Shown: one piece after another, positions 53,693 to 62,432 of the stretch
How positions within the stretch are numbered: the stretch's first letter is position 1
How the letters are laid out: each line of letters starts with the position of its first letter
Assembly (NCBI RefSeq): GCF_002914525.1
Contig: NZ_LODW01000116.1
Coordinates: 1 to 64,000 of the forward strand
Direction: 5' to 3'
Length of the DNA: 64,000 nt
DNA from: Rhizobium hidalgonense
Lineage (GTDB): Bacteria; Pseudomonadota; Alphaproteobacteria; Rhizobiales; Rhizobiaceae
The notes under the pieces: model-generated
Databases searched by the model: none
Told to the model about the DNA's origin: nothing
Seen by the model: the letters and a program-made list of their open reading frames with translations, nothing else
Position numbers and translations under genes: made by a program

Positions 53693-54403
53693 ATGGCTAT
53701 TCACGCAACCGACGATACTGCCACATTTCTGGAAACCGACGTCATTTCGGGAAATCTGCTTACTAACGATTCATCCGACAACGGCCACCTATTCCTGCGG
53801 GCTTTCGATCAGCAGAGCGTTGGCGCCAAGCAAGGCAACAGCCAGGTCACCGAAATCCAGGGCGACTACGGCACTTTCTTCGTCAAGCCGGACGGCAGCT
53901 ACACCTATGTTCTGAGCGACGCTGCCAAGGTCAACTTCACCAACGGCGAGTTGCTTCAGGAGAAGGTCTCCTACAAGATCTCCGACGGTAGCGGCCATAC
54001 CGACGTTGGCCTGTTCACTCTGAACATTCAGGGTGTCACCCAGGTGAAGCCAATCGCAGTCGACGACCACTACAGCTTCAACGAAGGCAGCGCCATCAGC
54101 GGCAACGCTCTGGACAATGACATTGCCGGCGACAATGGTCATCTATTCCTTCGTCAGTTCGCCGGGACGAACGTCAACGGCAACCCGAGCGCAACGACCG
54201 ACGTCGCCGGCACCTATGGCACGTTCCACGTCAAGGCGGACGGTTCATTCACCTATGATCTGGCGGCAGATATCGCTCCGGGCGATCACGTCACGGAAAC
54301 AATTCAATATTACAAGATCTCCGACGGCGAAGGTCACACGGATGCCGGCGTGCTGACGCTCAATATAACAGGCACGGATTTTGTTTCGGGCGCCAGCGTC
54401 TGA
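53693..54403 (+). CDS. RapA2-like extracellular lectin with two cadherin-like domains
   Basis: A 236-residue protein made of two tandem cadherin-like (CHDL) repeats: ~1-118 (GNLLTNDSSDNGHLFLRAF, VSYKISDGSGHTD) and ~120-233 (GNALDNDIAGDNGHLFLRQF, YYKISDGEGHTD). There is no signal peptide or membrane span. Size and architecture match RapA2 of R. leguminosarum, a calcium-dependent lectin secreted by PrsDE that binds the acidic exopolysaccharide. GGAGAG lies just upstream of ATG 53693. It diverges from plyA. Confidence 0.83.
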   Translation: MAIHATDDTATFLETDVISGNLLTNDSSDNGHLFLRAFDQQSVGAKQGNSQVTEIQGDYGTFFVKPDGSYTYVLSDAAKVNFTNGELLQEKVSYKISDGSGHTDVGLFTLNIQGVTQVKPIAVDDHYSFNEGSAISGNALDNDIAGDNGHLFLRQFAGTNVNGNPSATTDVAGTYGTFHVKADGSFTYDLAADIAPGDHVTETIQYYKISDGEGHTDAGVLTLNITGTDFVSGASV

Positions 54404-54426
54404 TCATTCATCTAATCAATTGACGA

Positions 54427-54450
54427 CGCCCGCCGCTCAAGCGGCGGGCG
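54427..54450 (+). terminator. Hairpin after the RapA2-like gene
   Basis: A perfect 11-bp GC-rich stem (CGCCCGCCGCT and complement, two-base loop) begins 24 bases after the stop codon. No T run follows. It lies between convergent genes. Confidence 0.55.
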
Positions 54451-54520
54451 CTGCTGCCCATCAAGCCGTGGCTGACGGCCGTTCTGATTCGGCAGCTGTT
54501 TTCCGTAGAGTTACCGACGA

Positions 54521-55225
54521 TTACTTGCTGCAGCGCTGCCGGAATCGCGCTGTCGCTCCGTCCCCAAGCTCTGTCCAGGTTCGATCGAAGATCGGGCGCA
54601 GTTGGGGGCTGATTTCTTTGATGGTGGCGTTGACCCTGCAACGGTCGCCAAGTTTCAGCATCGTCAGGAGATCGCTATCGAGCGCAGTCTTTGCTGCTGC
54701 AAGCGTTGCATTGGTAAGATCGTTCCAGAAGTAAAATCGGGTCAGAATTATCGCCTCGTCGTGGGGCGCAAGAGCGACGGACCGCGTCATCATTTCCGCA
54801 ACTGAAAGCGGCTCTTCAGCAATTACAGATTGGACGGCGGCGAGACGAAGCCAAAAGTTGCTGTTCGTCGGCATGCAGGATAACGCATGTTGCAGATAGT
54901 GTCGGGCGCTCGATGCCGCGGCAGCCCAGGCGTCATATTCGACGTTCACGTTCTGGCGATCGAGTTGCGCCAGAACAAGTGTCACACCGGCGGCGACAAT
55001 ATCGGAGCGACAATAATGTCCATCGACAATGTCGATAGTCCGCGCTGCGTATTTGGCTGCAATATCATCGCTGACGGTCTCGCCGCGCTCGATCCGTTCA
55101 GCGACGATCGAAATACTGGCGGTTCTAATCGAAGCGTACAGCTCTCTGCCGGCCAGCGCCGCAAAGGCGGCGGTGGCGACAAGGAAAGCAATCCGTGTGA
55201 CCGAAACGAACGGACCGCGAAGCAT
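54521..55225 (-). CDS. Membrane-anchored protein of unknown function, coupled to pssP
   Basis: A 234-residue protein with one N-terminal membrane span (~9-27) and a helical, Ala-rich periplasmic domain that looks like a short tetratricopeptide-type repeat fold (ARHYLQHALSCMPTNSNFWL; SVALAPHDEAIILTRFYFW). Several Cys residues are present. Its ATG shares one base with the PssP stop (TGATG), so it belongs to the EPS export operon. No characterised homologue is recognised. Confidence 0.75.
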   Translation of the reverse strand: MLRGPFVSVTRIAFLVATAAFAALAGRELYASIRTASISIVAERIERGETVSDDIAAKYAARTIDIVDGHYCRSDIVAAGVTLVLAQLDRQNVNVEYDAWAAAASSARHYLQHALSCMPTNSNFWLRLAAVQSVIAEEPLSVAEMMTRSVALAPHDEAIILTRFYFWNDLTNATLAAAKTALDSDLLTMLKLGDRCRVNATIKEISPQLRPIFDRTWTELGDGATARFRQRCSK

Positions 55226-57501
55226 CAGCTTTCAGTGTAGTATCGCGAGTAACGCTTATAATAATACTCACTGGAGCCGAATGTCCGGTAAAGCTTCATC
55301 TGCGACGGATCGACCTTGGTCAATATGGCGCCGACGCATTTCGCATAGAGCTCCGGCTCGGACAGCAGCGTCGACTGCACGACCTTGCGCGATGTCTTTC
55401 CCCACTCGATAACGAAAACCACCGCATCGAGCTTCGAGTTGATGGCGCGCGCATCGACGACCGGCGCCAGGGGCGGCAGGTCGACGATAATGTAATCGAA
55501 GCTTTGACGCGCTATTTCAAGAAGTTGGTCCATGCCGCGTGATGCAAGCAACTCCGACGAATGCGGGACACGATACCTTGCAACCGTCGGCAGAAATGCA
55601 AGCTTTGTTTTGGGATCGAGAAGGATCAGATCCTTGAGTGGACGGCCATCGACGATCGCCTCGAGCAAGCCGGCCTCGGCATGGCGGCCGATCGCCCGGG
55701 TAGCACCGGGATTGCGCATGTCGCCGTCGATTAGCAGGCAGCGGGCCCCCTGCATTGCCAGGAGCTTGGCAAAATTGATGGACGTCGTCGACTTCCCCTC
55801 GCCGGGCAAGCTTGATACCACGCCGATGACCTTGCAGCGCTGATCGGCCGCGCTGAGGTCGATCGCAATCTTGGCGCTTCGAAGCGTCTCGGCAAAGGCC
55901 GAGAGCGGGTGCTCCTCGACATAGGTCGTAGTCTTGCTACCCCTGGCGATGCTTCGAGGATTGCTGGGATCGACGAGCGTCGGATCATCGACGTTATCGT
56001 CAACCAGCGGCATGACGCCAAGCGATTCGACATCCAGCACTTCCTTGACGTCGTCACCGGTCCGGAAAAACCGATCCCGGAATTCCCGGAACGCACCTAT
56101 GCCGCTTCCGACCGCACATCCGAGGAACATCGCAAAAGCGACGACAAGGGCTCTCTTCGGAGCACTCGGCTTCGTCGGCGTCTCCGCCATCGTGATGATG
56201 CGCGCAGCGGTAATCGGGAAGCTCTGCTGCTGAATGGCTTCCTGGTAACGCGTCAGGAAACTCTGATAAAGATTCTTGTAGGTATCGCGCGTGCGCTCGA
56301 GTTCTCGAACCTGCACCTGCGTTTCACCGGCTGTCGCGGCAATGCCAGTCGCCTTTGTGACGCTGTCACGCAAAGAATTTTCCCGTGACTGCGCGACCTG
56401 CAACTCGCTCTGATAGCTCTCGGCGATGCGGTTCAACTCATCGAACATGAGTCTCTTATATTCTTCCATCTCCGCACGCAGCCGAACCGCCTGGACGTGA
56501 TCGGGACCGAGCCGCGCCTCGATTTCCGTCTCAAGCTTGGAAGCCTCGAGATATTTCTTGCGCAGGTCGTTGGAAATGGAGCTGTCGAGCACATCGGTGA
56601 CGATCGCATCGGTCTGCTTGGCGTCGATGATCGATTTGACGCGCGCATATTTTGCCTCGGCCTTCGCAGTCTCGGCCTGGGCATTGATCAATTGCGTGTT
56701 GATCTCGGTAAGCTGCTGCTCGCTGATCAGCGTACCGGATCCGGCCTCTACAAGCCCATGCTCGCTGCGGAATTTCTGAACCGCAAGGTCAGTGTCCAGC
56801 GCCTGCTGCCGAAGTTCTTCGATACGCTCCTGCAGCCATTCGCCGGCCCGGCGTGTCGCCTCATATTTCGAATTGAGTTTGTCGACCAGATAGACATCGG
56901 CAATGGCTGCGGCGATCTGACGCGCCATGTCGGGTGACTGCGAGGTATAGCTGACATCGAGAACGTAGGATTTTCCGACACGTTCGACATCGATATTGCC
57001 GGCCACAGTTTCCGCAGCCCACCGCCGCCTCATTTCCATATCGGGGGCGACCGCCGCGTCGTCGGCAAACCATGATTTGAAATTGAACAAAGACTTCAGC
57101 GTTGCGACTGAAAACAACGAATTCCGCTGTGCGTTGAACACCGGATCGTCAACCAGTTTCAATTTGTCGACGACAGCATAGGCGATCGTGTCGGACTTCA
57201 ACAGCTCGACCTGGCTCAGCACAGTTCCTTCGTCATCGTCCATCTGGCCGAAAGCCGCCAGCTGGTTGATGACCTGATTGTCGCTGCGGTCGATCAGCAC
57301 GCTTGTGTCGGCGGTGTAGACAGGCACCGACGTCAGGACATACACAACGCCGAGAATGGCGAAGGCGAACGCGCACGCCGCAACCATCCGCCACTGTCGG
57401 CGGGCAATCGCGATGAGCTTGTCGAAATCGATGAAGTCAGCTTCGTTTCCCGTATCGCGGGAGGGGTCGATACGCGGCGTAAGTTTATCTGGCGATAGCA
57501 A
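55225..57501 (-). CDS. pssP: PssP-like polysaccharide co-polymerase with tyrosine kinase domain (Wzc/ExoP family)
   Basis: A 758-residue inner-membrane protein. The Wzz domain lies between membrane spans near ~41-60 and ~465-485, with a long periplasmic coiled coil between. The cytoplasmic BY-kinase has Walker A LPGEGKST (~565), Walker A' LLIDGDMRNP and Walker B IIVDLPP. The last ~20 residues hold seven tyrosines, the autophosphorylation cluster. It sets chain length and works with PssN and PssT. TTG 57501 is the preferred start (GGAG seven bases upstream); the frame is open to 57522. Confidence 0.92.
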   Translation of the reverse strand: MLSPDKLTPRIDPSRDTGNEADFIDFDKLIAIARRQWRMVAACAFAFAILGVVYVLTSVPVYTADTSVLIDRSDNQVINQLAAFGQMDDDEGTVLSQVELLKSDTIAYAVVDKLKLVDDPVFNAQRNSLFSVATLKSLFNFKSWFADDAAVAPDMEMRRRWAAETVAGNIDVERVGKSYVLDVSYTSQSPDMARQIAAAIADVYLVDKLNSKYEATRRAGEWLQERIEELRQQALDTDLAVQKFRSEHGLVEAGSGTLISEQQLTEINTQLINAQAETAKAEAKYARVKSIIDAKQTDAIVTDVLDSSISNDLRKKYLEASKLETEIEARLGPDHVQAVRLRAEMEEYKRLMFDELNRIAESYQSELQVAQSRENSLRDSVTKATGIAATAGETQVQVRELERTRDTYKNLYQSFLTRYQEAIQQQSFPITAARIITMAETPTKPSAPKRALVVAFAMFLGCAVGSGIGAFREFRDRFFRTGDDVKEVLDVESLGVMPLVDDNVDDPTLVDPSNPRSIARGSKTTTYVEEHPLSAFAETLRSAKIAIDLSAADQRCKVIGVVSSLPGEGKSTTSINFAKLLAMQGARCLLIDGDMRNPGATRAIGRHAEAGLLEAIVDGRPLKDLILLDPKTKLAFLPTVARYRVPHSSELLASRGMDQLLEIARQSFDYIIVDLPPLAPVVDARAINSKLDAVVFVIEWGKTSRKVVQSTLLSEPELYAKCVGAILTKVDPSQMKLYRTFGSSEYYYKRYSRYYTES

Positions 57502-57548
57502 TTTCGATCTCCAACAAATCAAGCGCTAAGATCTAAGGGCAATTCCAG

Positions 57549-58250
57549 CTATTGTATGACCGCGACACTCGGACTCGTCGACTGCGTCGTGTCGGAGGAG
57601 GATTGACCTCCCCCATTTGTGCTGACAATCGTCGTGGTGCTCGAAGATGAATCGTCGCTGGCGTTCGAAACCTTCAGCGTACCCGCAGTCGTCGCGGCGC
57701 CGTCAAAAGGCGTGCCATCGTCCGCGCCGGGGCCGGTTTGGCCAACCTGCCCGTCGTTGCCGATGCCCGATGCAGCAGCGGCAGCGCTGGCACCCGGACC
57801 GAGTGCAGCGGTCCCGCCTTCGGCAAGAACCTTTGCAAAGGCTGCGAGCAGCGGCGCAAGGTTGGGATCGGCACTCGCCGCGTCGGCAACGGCCTTTTCG
57901 ATCGCCAGCTTGAATTGCGGATCCGACACCTGGCAGCTGTTCGCAGCCCGTCCAAGACCGGAGCCGATTGCCGCCATCTGCGCGGCATTGGCCTTCTTGG
58001 CCTGTTCGATCACCGGCGACAGCGCGTCATTGCTGGTCCCGACCAGAGCGCGAACACGCGACGACAAAATCAATGGATCGGACATGTCGAGCAGAACGGC
58101 GGGATCGGCCGTAAACCCGCTGATATCAACGGAAGTGAGATTTGCCGGCCCCAGGCAAGCAGCCGCAGAAGCGCTTGAATTCATGCCGGCGAACATCGCC
58201 ACGGCAATTCCCCCATATGCAAGCTTACGACAAACACCAAACCTTGCCAT
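57549..58250 (-). CDS. pssO: PssO-like secreted protein of EPS export
   Basis: A 233-residue exported protein with a signal peptide (~1-29, ending SASAAA) and an Ala/Gly-rich, low-complexity second half that turns Ser/Thr-rich at the end (SNASDDSSSSTTTIVS). Position between pssP and pssN matches pssO of R. leguminosarum, an extracellular protein needed for normal EPS. ATG 58250 has AAGGA nine bases upstream; an in-frame ATG at 58268 lacks one. Confidence 0.8.
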   Translation of the reverse strand: MARFGVCRKLAYGGIAVAMFAGMNSSASAAACLGPANLTSVDISGFTADPAVLLDMSDPLILSSRVRALVGTSNDALSPVIEQAKKANAAQMAAIGSGLGRAANSCQVSDPQFKLAIEKAVADAASADPNLAPLLAAFAKVLAEGGTAALGPGASAAAAASGIGNDGQVGQTGPGADDGTPFDGAATTAGTLKVSNASDDSSSSTTTIVSTNGGGQSSSDTTQSTSPSVAVIQ

Positions 58251-58331
58251 ATCAGTGGCTTCCTTCATCAAATCCACTATCAGAAACAATGCGCGGCGTC
58301 GACCTTGCGATCAACGCCGCCTACATCTCAA

Positions 58332-59543
58332 TCAATTTCCGAGATCCTGGACCGCGTTGCGGGTATCCCTCGCGTCGTCCGTTACTCCGGAAACAGTGGA
58401 CGATACCGAGTTTACGATGTCAAGGAACTTGACCAATTCAACCGAGTCCGAATTGGAAATATAGATAATGTCCTTGTCTTCCATCTTGAATTGCTGAACG
58501 GCAAACAAGGTTGCCGGGTCCCGCAGATTCGCGCGGACGATCACCGGAACCGTCTCACCCGCAAATCTCGTCGTGTCGACCTGCATCGCTGCAACCGTCT
58601 TCTTCGGGACCAGGCGATAGAGCAGGACCTGGGCCGGATCGGCACGGTCGTCGCGCAAACCGCCCGCCTTGGCGATCGCCTCTCCGAGGGTCAGGTTAGA
58701 CTCTTCGAAATCGAAGCGGCCGCTGACGCCTGCGGCGCCGAGCGTAAGATAGGTGCGGCGCTCATGATCGATCGAGATCGTATCGTCAGGCGCAACATAG
58801 ATATTTTCCGCCGGGTTCTTCAACAACGTATTATAGGCGACGGTCGCCGTCTTGCCGCGACGCTGCAGCGTTACATTCGTTTCGATATTGTTGGTCGTCA
58901 AACCGCCCGCAGCGGAAATGACATCGAGAACACGCTCACCGGCCGGGCTGATCTCGACACGCTGGGGATTGTTGACGTCGCCGAGCACGGCAACTTGGCT
59001 GGAGCGGCTTGTCGTGGTGGTGATGACCACCTGCGGCTCGATCGCGCGGCTCGCCAGGCGATCTTCGACATCCTGCTCCACAGTCTCCTTGAGGCGACCG
59101 GCAGCCGGAACACGACCCGCATAAGGAATTGTGATCGTTCCGTTTCTATCAATGGTCTGGCTTGGCAACGAGATATAATTGCCAGGTCGGCTGCCGGCAT
59201 CGGACGGAATGAACAGACCGCCGGACTGAGCTTCAAAGATGGCGACTTCGACGACGTCACCGAAACCGAGCGGAATTTCAGGCGGCCCACCGCGACCACC
59301 GCCGAACCCCTTGAAAGACGTCGGCTGCGGAGAGGTAAAATAGGGCAGAACATTTTTGCTAAGATCGATCAGGGCGTAGTCGATGCCGACGCGACGCTCC
59401 TTCGTTGTCACTTTCACCGCCGCATCTCGATCAACATCTTTATGATCGGGTCCGGATCTTGGCAACGACGTGCAGCTTGCTAATATAGTGGTTAGCGCTA
59501 CAACAATGGCGACGCGTGTACTAACGATACGAGAACAACCCAT
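58332..59543 (-). CDS. pssN: PssN-like outer-membrane polysaccharide export lipoprotein (Wza/OMA family)
   Basis: A 403-residue lipoprotein: signal peptide with lipobox LASC (Cys24), then the poly-export domain (EIPLGFGDVVEVAIFEA) and SLBB-type repeats (AVLGDVNNPQRVEISPAG; ending KFLDIVNSVSS). It forms the export channel with PssP across the periplasm. The frame is open to 59600, but the ATG at 59543 gives a normal lipoprotein N-terminus. The 286-base gap upstream separates it from pssT. Confidence 0.9.
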   Translation of the reverse strand: MGCSRIVSTRVAIVVALTTILASCTSLPRSGPDHKDVDRDAAVKVTTKERRVGIDYALIDLSKNVLPYFTSPQPTSFKGFGGGRGGPPEIPLGFGDVVEVAIFEAQSGGLFIPSDAGSRPGNYISLPSQTIDRNGTITIPYAGRVPAAGRLKETVEQDVEDRLASRAIEPQVVITTTTSRSSQVAVLGDVNNPQRVEISPAGERVLDVISAAGGLTTNNIETNVTLQRRGKTATVAYNTLLKNPAENIYVAPDDTISIDHERRTYLTLGAAGVSGRFDFEESNLTLGEAIAKAGGLRDDRADPAQVLLYRLVPKKTVAAMQVDTTRFAGETVPVIVRANLRDPATLFAVQQFKMEDKDIIYISNSDSVELVKFLDIVNSVSSTVSGVTDDARDTRNAVQDLGN

Positions 59544-59829
59544 AGAATAACCTGTGTTGACGCCCCTGAAGCTACTGCCCCGCAATCTGGCAAAATACAA
59601 GACAATCCCCGATCAATAACACTGAAGGCCGATTAACATTCCCCTAACTGTGGCAGGCTGGCAACGCCAAGCCCTTGAGGAAGCGAAAAACGACCCAGTC
59701 CAACTTTTCTGGTGTCGTAACAACCCGAAGGCTAGACCCGCTATAAAATTTCTTGCGTTTCAGAGTCAACAGTTCGCACCTGCACAATCGCTATTTTTCA
59801 AAAACCTTCATAAACCATCCATTTAAATT

Positions 59830-61254
59830 TCAGTTGGTGAGCGGCCGCTCATATGCCACATCCGCCCCTCCATTGCTGCGCCCAAGGCTTATGGCGACAA
59901 CCGCACTGAGGAAGGCGGAATAAAACACTGCAAAACCAGGTATTTGCAGGGAGAAATCGACCGCCGCGTGAAGGGCGACCAGAACCGTTGCGGAGATGCC
60001 AAGAAGAACGCAATGCCTGAGACGCCGCCTTTGAGCGAGCCCCTGCCAGAACACTCTGGCAAGCACTGAGAAGACAATGATCGCCGCAACCGGGAACAAT
60101 ATCCCGAGGCCCAGAAATCCTTCGAGATAGAAATTATGCGCTCGGTCGAAGATCCCGAAAATTCCGCAGGCTGGATCGCGGTAGGCGGAAAATACCGTCC
60201 GGAAGGTTCCGAGGCCGGTCCCGGTTAACCAATGATCCGAAATGGCACGCCATATGCCCGGCAGGATGCAGAACCGATCATCATCCTCGAGCCGCCGCTC
60301 TTGCGCGCGCAAAATCGCCTGACCTGCAAATACCGTCAGCAGCCCGACGACGAAACCGATCGCCGCGAGGAGCTTCAGCATCGATCGCCATCCCGGCGCC
60401 GATTTCAGATAACGCCGCGAGCCGTTCCAATTCATGACCAGCCAGGGAAAATAAATGAGAGCGGCAACAAAGGTCGCGAATATGCCGGCGCGCGAGCGGC
60501 TCAGCATCAGTGCGGTGAAGCATGCGCACAAGAGCAGCATGTAGATCCACGATTTCACGAGAAGCGTGTTTCGGCAGGGCTCGCCAGGCGGATGGTTCGA
60601 ATAGGAACGGGCGATGTCTCTGACCAAAGTCAGCATCAGCAGTGTTCCAAGCCCGAGGAAGGTCGCCGCGGTATTGCGGTTGACGAACACCGCCGTCAGG
60701 CTGTCGAGGTAGGCGTGTTTCTCCACGACGACCAGCATGTTGGGAAACAGTAAAAACTGCAGCAGGCCGAAAACAGCAATGACGCCCGCAGCAAGCCCGA
60801 GGCCGGCCAGCACTTTCCTAGCGCGCCGATCAGTATCGCATAAGAGAAGCCCGGTTAGGAACGTGACGAAGGGCAGCGCCACCCAGAGGATCGACGCAAG
60901 CGTGTCGGCGGGCTCGACGGAGATCGCCGCGTAATCGGCGCCCGCCAGGTCACGGGCGGCGTTCCAAGCGGGATTAGCCAGCCAGTGCGACGGCAGTTCG
61001 ATCGTCTGAATCAACGTCCACCCCGTGAGAACGATCAGCAGAAACAACGCGATGTCGAATACCCATCTACTCTGCCTCGGCTCACCGAACAGAAGTCCCG
61101 AGATAAATGCCAGAGCAAACATTCCGATCGCCGCGAAGGCGAAAGGAAAGGGCGTGACGCTCCCGAACGGAATGAGTGTCAGTATAACCAGTCCGATAAA
61201 GGCGAAGAGAACAACCTCTTGCAAGATCGACCGGTTGATGAGGTTGGATGACAT
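59830..61254 (-). CDS. pssT: PssT-like EPS polymerase (Wzy/O-antigen ligase-type membrane protein)
   Basis: A ~474-residue protein with about 12 hydrophobic segments and a large periplasmic loop, the O-antigen ligase/polymerase plan. The region SRSRAGIFATFVAAL and the loop with HWLTGTGLGTFRTVFSAY and RAHNFYLE are typical of this superfamily. It would join flipped repeat units. Position next to pssN matches pssT. ATG 61254 is chosen, with no strong ribosome site. Confidence 0.83.
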   Translation of the reverse strand: MSSNLINRSILQEVVLFAFIGLVILTLIPFGSVTPFPFAFAAIGMFALAFISGLLFGEPRQSRWVFDIALFLLIVLTGWTLIQTIELPSHWLANPAWNAARDLAGADYAAISVEPADTLASILWVALPFVTFLTGLLLCDTDRRARKVLAGLGLAAGVIAVFGLLQFLLFPNMLVVVEKHAYLDSLTAVFVNRNTAATFLGLGTLLMLTLVRDIARSYSNHPPGEPCRNTLLVKSWIYMLLLCACFTALMLSRSRAGIFATFVAALIYFPWLVMNWNGSRRYLKSAPGWRSMLKLLAAIGFVVGLLTVFAGQAILRAQERRLEDDDRFCILPGIWRAISDHWLTGTGLGTFRTVFSAYRDPACGIFGIFDRAHNFYLEGFLGLGILFPVAAIIVFSVLARVFWQGLAQRRRLRHCVLLGISATVLVALHAAVDFSLQIPGFAVFYSAFLSAVVAISLGRSNGGADVAYERPLTN

Positions 61255-61563
61255 TTGAATTCGTTTACCAGAGTAGGCGGGAGCCCAAGCCATTGCAACC
61301 GAAGCGGTTAATTTACTCGTACTAACATAGGTTGAACATCAAACACTTGCGTGCTAAAGTGTAACAGAATTCCACATCGTTTAAAATTGTCGCGAAAGGC
61401 TTAAGCCAATCGAGACAAGACCTGGCTATGCTCCTTCCAAGCAGCAGAAACGGGACAGAAGTTCTGCGTCCAATACTTGGCACATCATCAGATCGCCATG
61501 CCATTGACCGAGAAAAAAGGCAAGCCTGATCTTAATCGGTGGCCCTGAACCGGGATTTAAGAG
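61255..61563. other. Intergenic region between divergent pssT and BTLCP genes
   Basis: No gene. AT-rich DNA near 61300-61390 probably holds the two divergent promoters; no box assigned. Confidence 0.45.
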
Positions 61564-62163
61564 ATGAAGAAAACATTCGTTACACTTCTGGCTCTGGCCT
61601 TTACAGCAGGGAATGCCTGCTCGGCATTTGCCGCCGGTCCCGCGGGTTTCGCACGCGGCCTGAATGGCGGTTCGGCGGTCAGCTATATCTCTGAAAAAGG
61701 CAAGATCATTCCGCCCTTCGCCCAGGTATTGTTCTGCGCCCAAAACCCGTCCGAATGCCGCGACAATAACGGTCTCGCGGTCGTCGCGCTCACCGATGAG
61801 CAGATGCTGCAACTGAAGAACGTGAACAGCACGGTGAATCGGACGATGATCGGTCGCAACGACCCCCACAACGAGTTGAACGGCGACGTCTGGAAAGTCA
61901 ATGTCCGCAGCGGCGACTGCGAAGATTTCGCACTCACCAAGCGCAGCCGGCTGATTGCGATGGGCTGGTCGTCGCGCGCTTTGCGGATTGCGACGGCATA
62001 CACGCCCTCCGGTGAAGGGCATGCCGTCCTGGTGGTTCGGACGGACAAGGGCGACCTCGTGCTCGACAACAGGCAAAGCAGCATCAAGAACTGGCGGGAC
62101 ACCGATCTGCGCTGGGACAAGATTCAATCGGGAACAGACCCCTATGTCTGGTACCGGCTGTAG
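61564..62163 (+). CDS. Periplasmic transglutaminase-like cysteine peptidase (BTLCP family)
   Basis: A 199-residue exported protein: signal peptide ~1-23 (SAFA), then the triad Cys in SGDCEDFALTKR (~118), His in GEGHAVLVV (~151) and Asp in LVLDNRQ (~168). The BTLCP family includes LapG, which releases a type I-secreted adhesin from the cell surface, but many rhizobial members are uncharacterised. It stands alone, divergent from pssT and followed by a hairpin. Confidence 0.87.
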   Translation: MKKTFVTLLALAFTAGNACSAFAAGPAGFARGLNGGSAVSYISEKGKIIPPFAQVLFCAQNPSECRDNNGLAVVALTDEQMLQLKNVNSTVNRTMIGRNDPHNELNGDVWKVNVRSGDCEDFALTKRSRLIAMGWSSRALRIATAYTPSGEGHAVLVVRTDKGDLVLDNRQSSIKNWRDTDLRWDKIQSGTDPYVWYRL

Positions 62164-62206
62164 AGATTTGGGCTATGGGAAATCTAAAATCGGCCTTCCG
62201 GAATTG

Positions 62207-62239
62207 AAGTCGAGCCGTCTCTGACGAACGGCTCGACTT
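62207..62239 (+). terminator. Hairpin after the BTLCP gene
   Basis: A perfect 12-bp stem, AAGTCGAGCCGT and its complement, with a nine-base loop, begins 44 bases after the stop. There is no long T run. Confidence 0.55.
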
Positions 62240-62432
62240 GTCACATTACCCACACAAACCTATGATTTTAGCTGTCGAGGGGGTGGCCGGCGACGAATTG
62301 CCGTGCACGCCGTTCGATTTTCGATGTGGGTATCAAAGCGATCTTCGATATTGTCTTTTCGCCCAGATTAAGTATGACGGACGCCATGCTGCGACGCAGC
62401 ATGATGTCCTACTCTAATGATTTGAGGGAATT

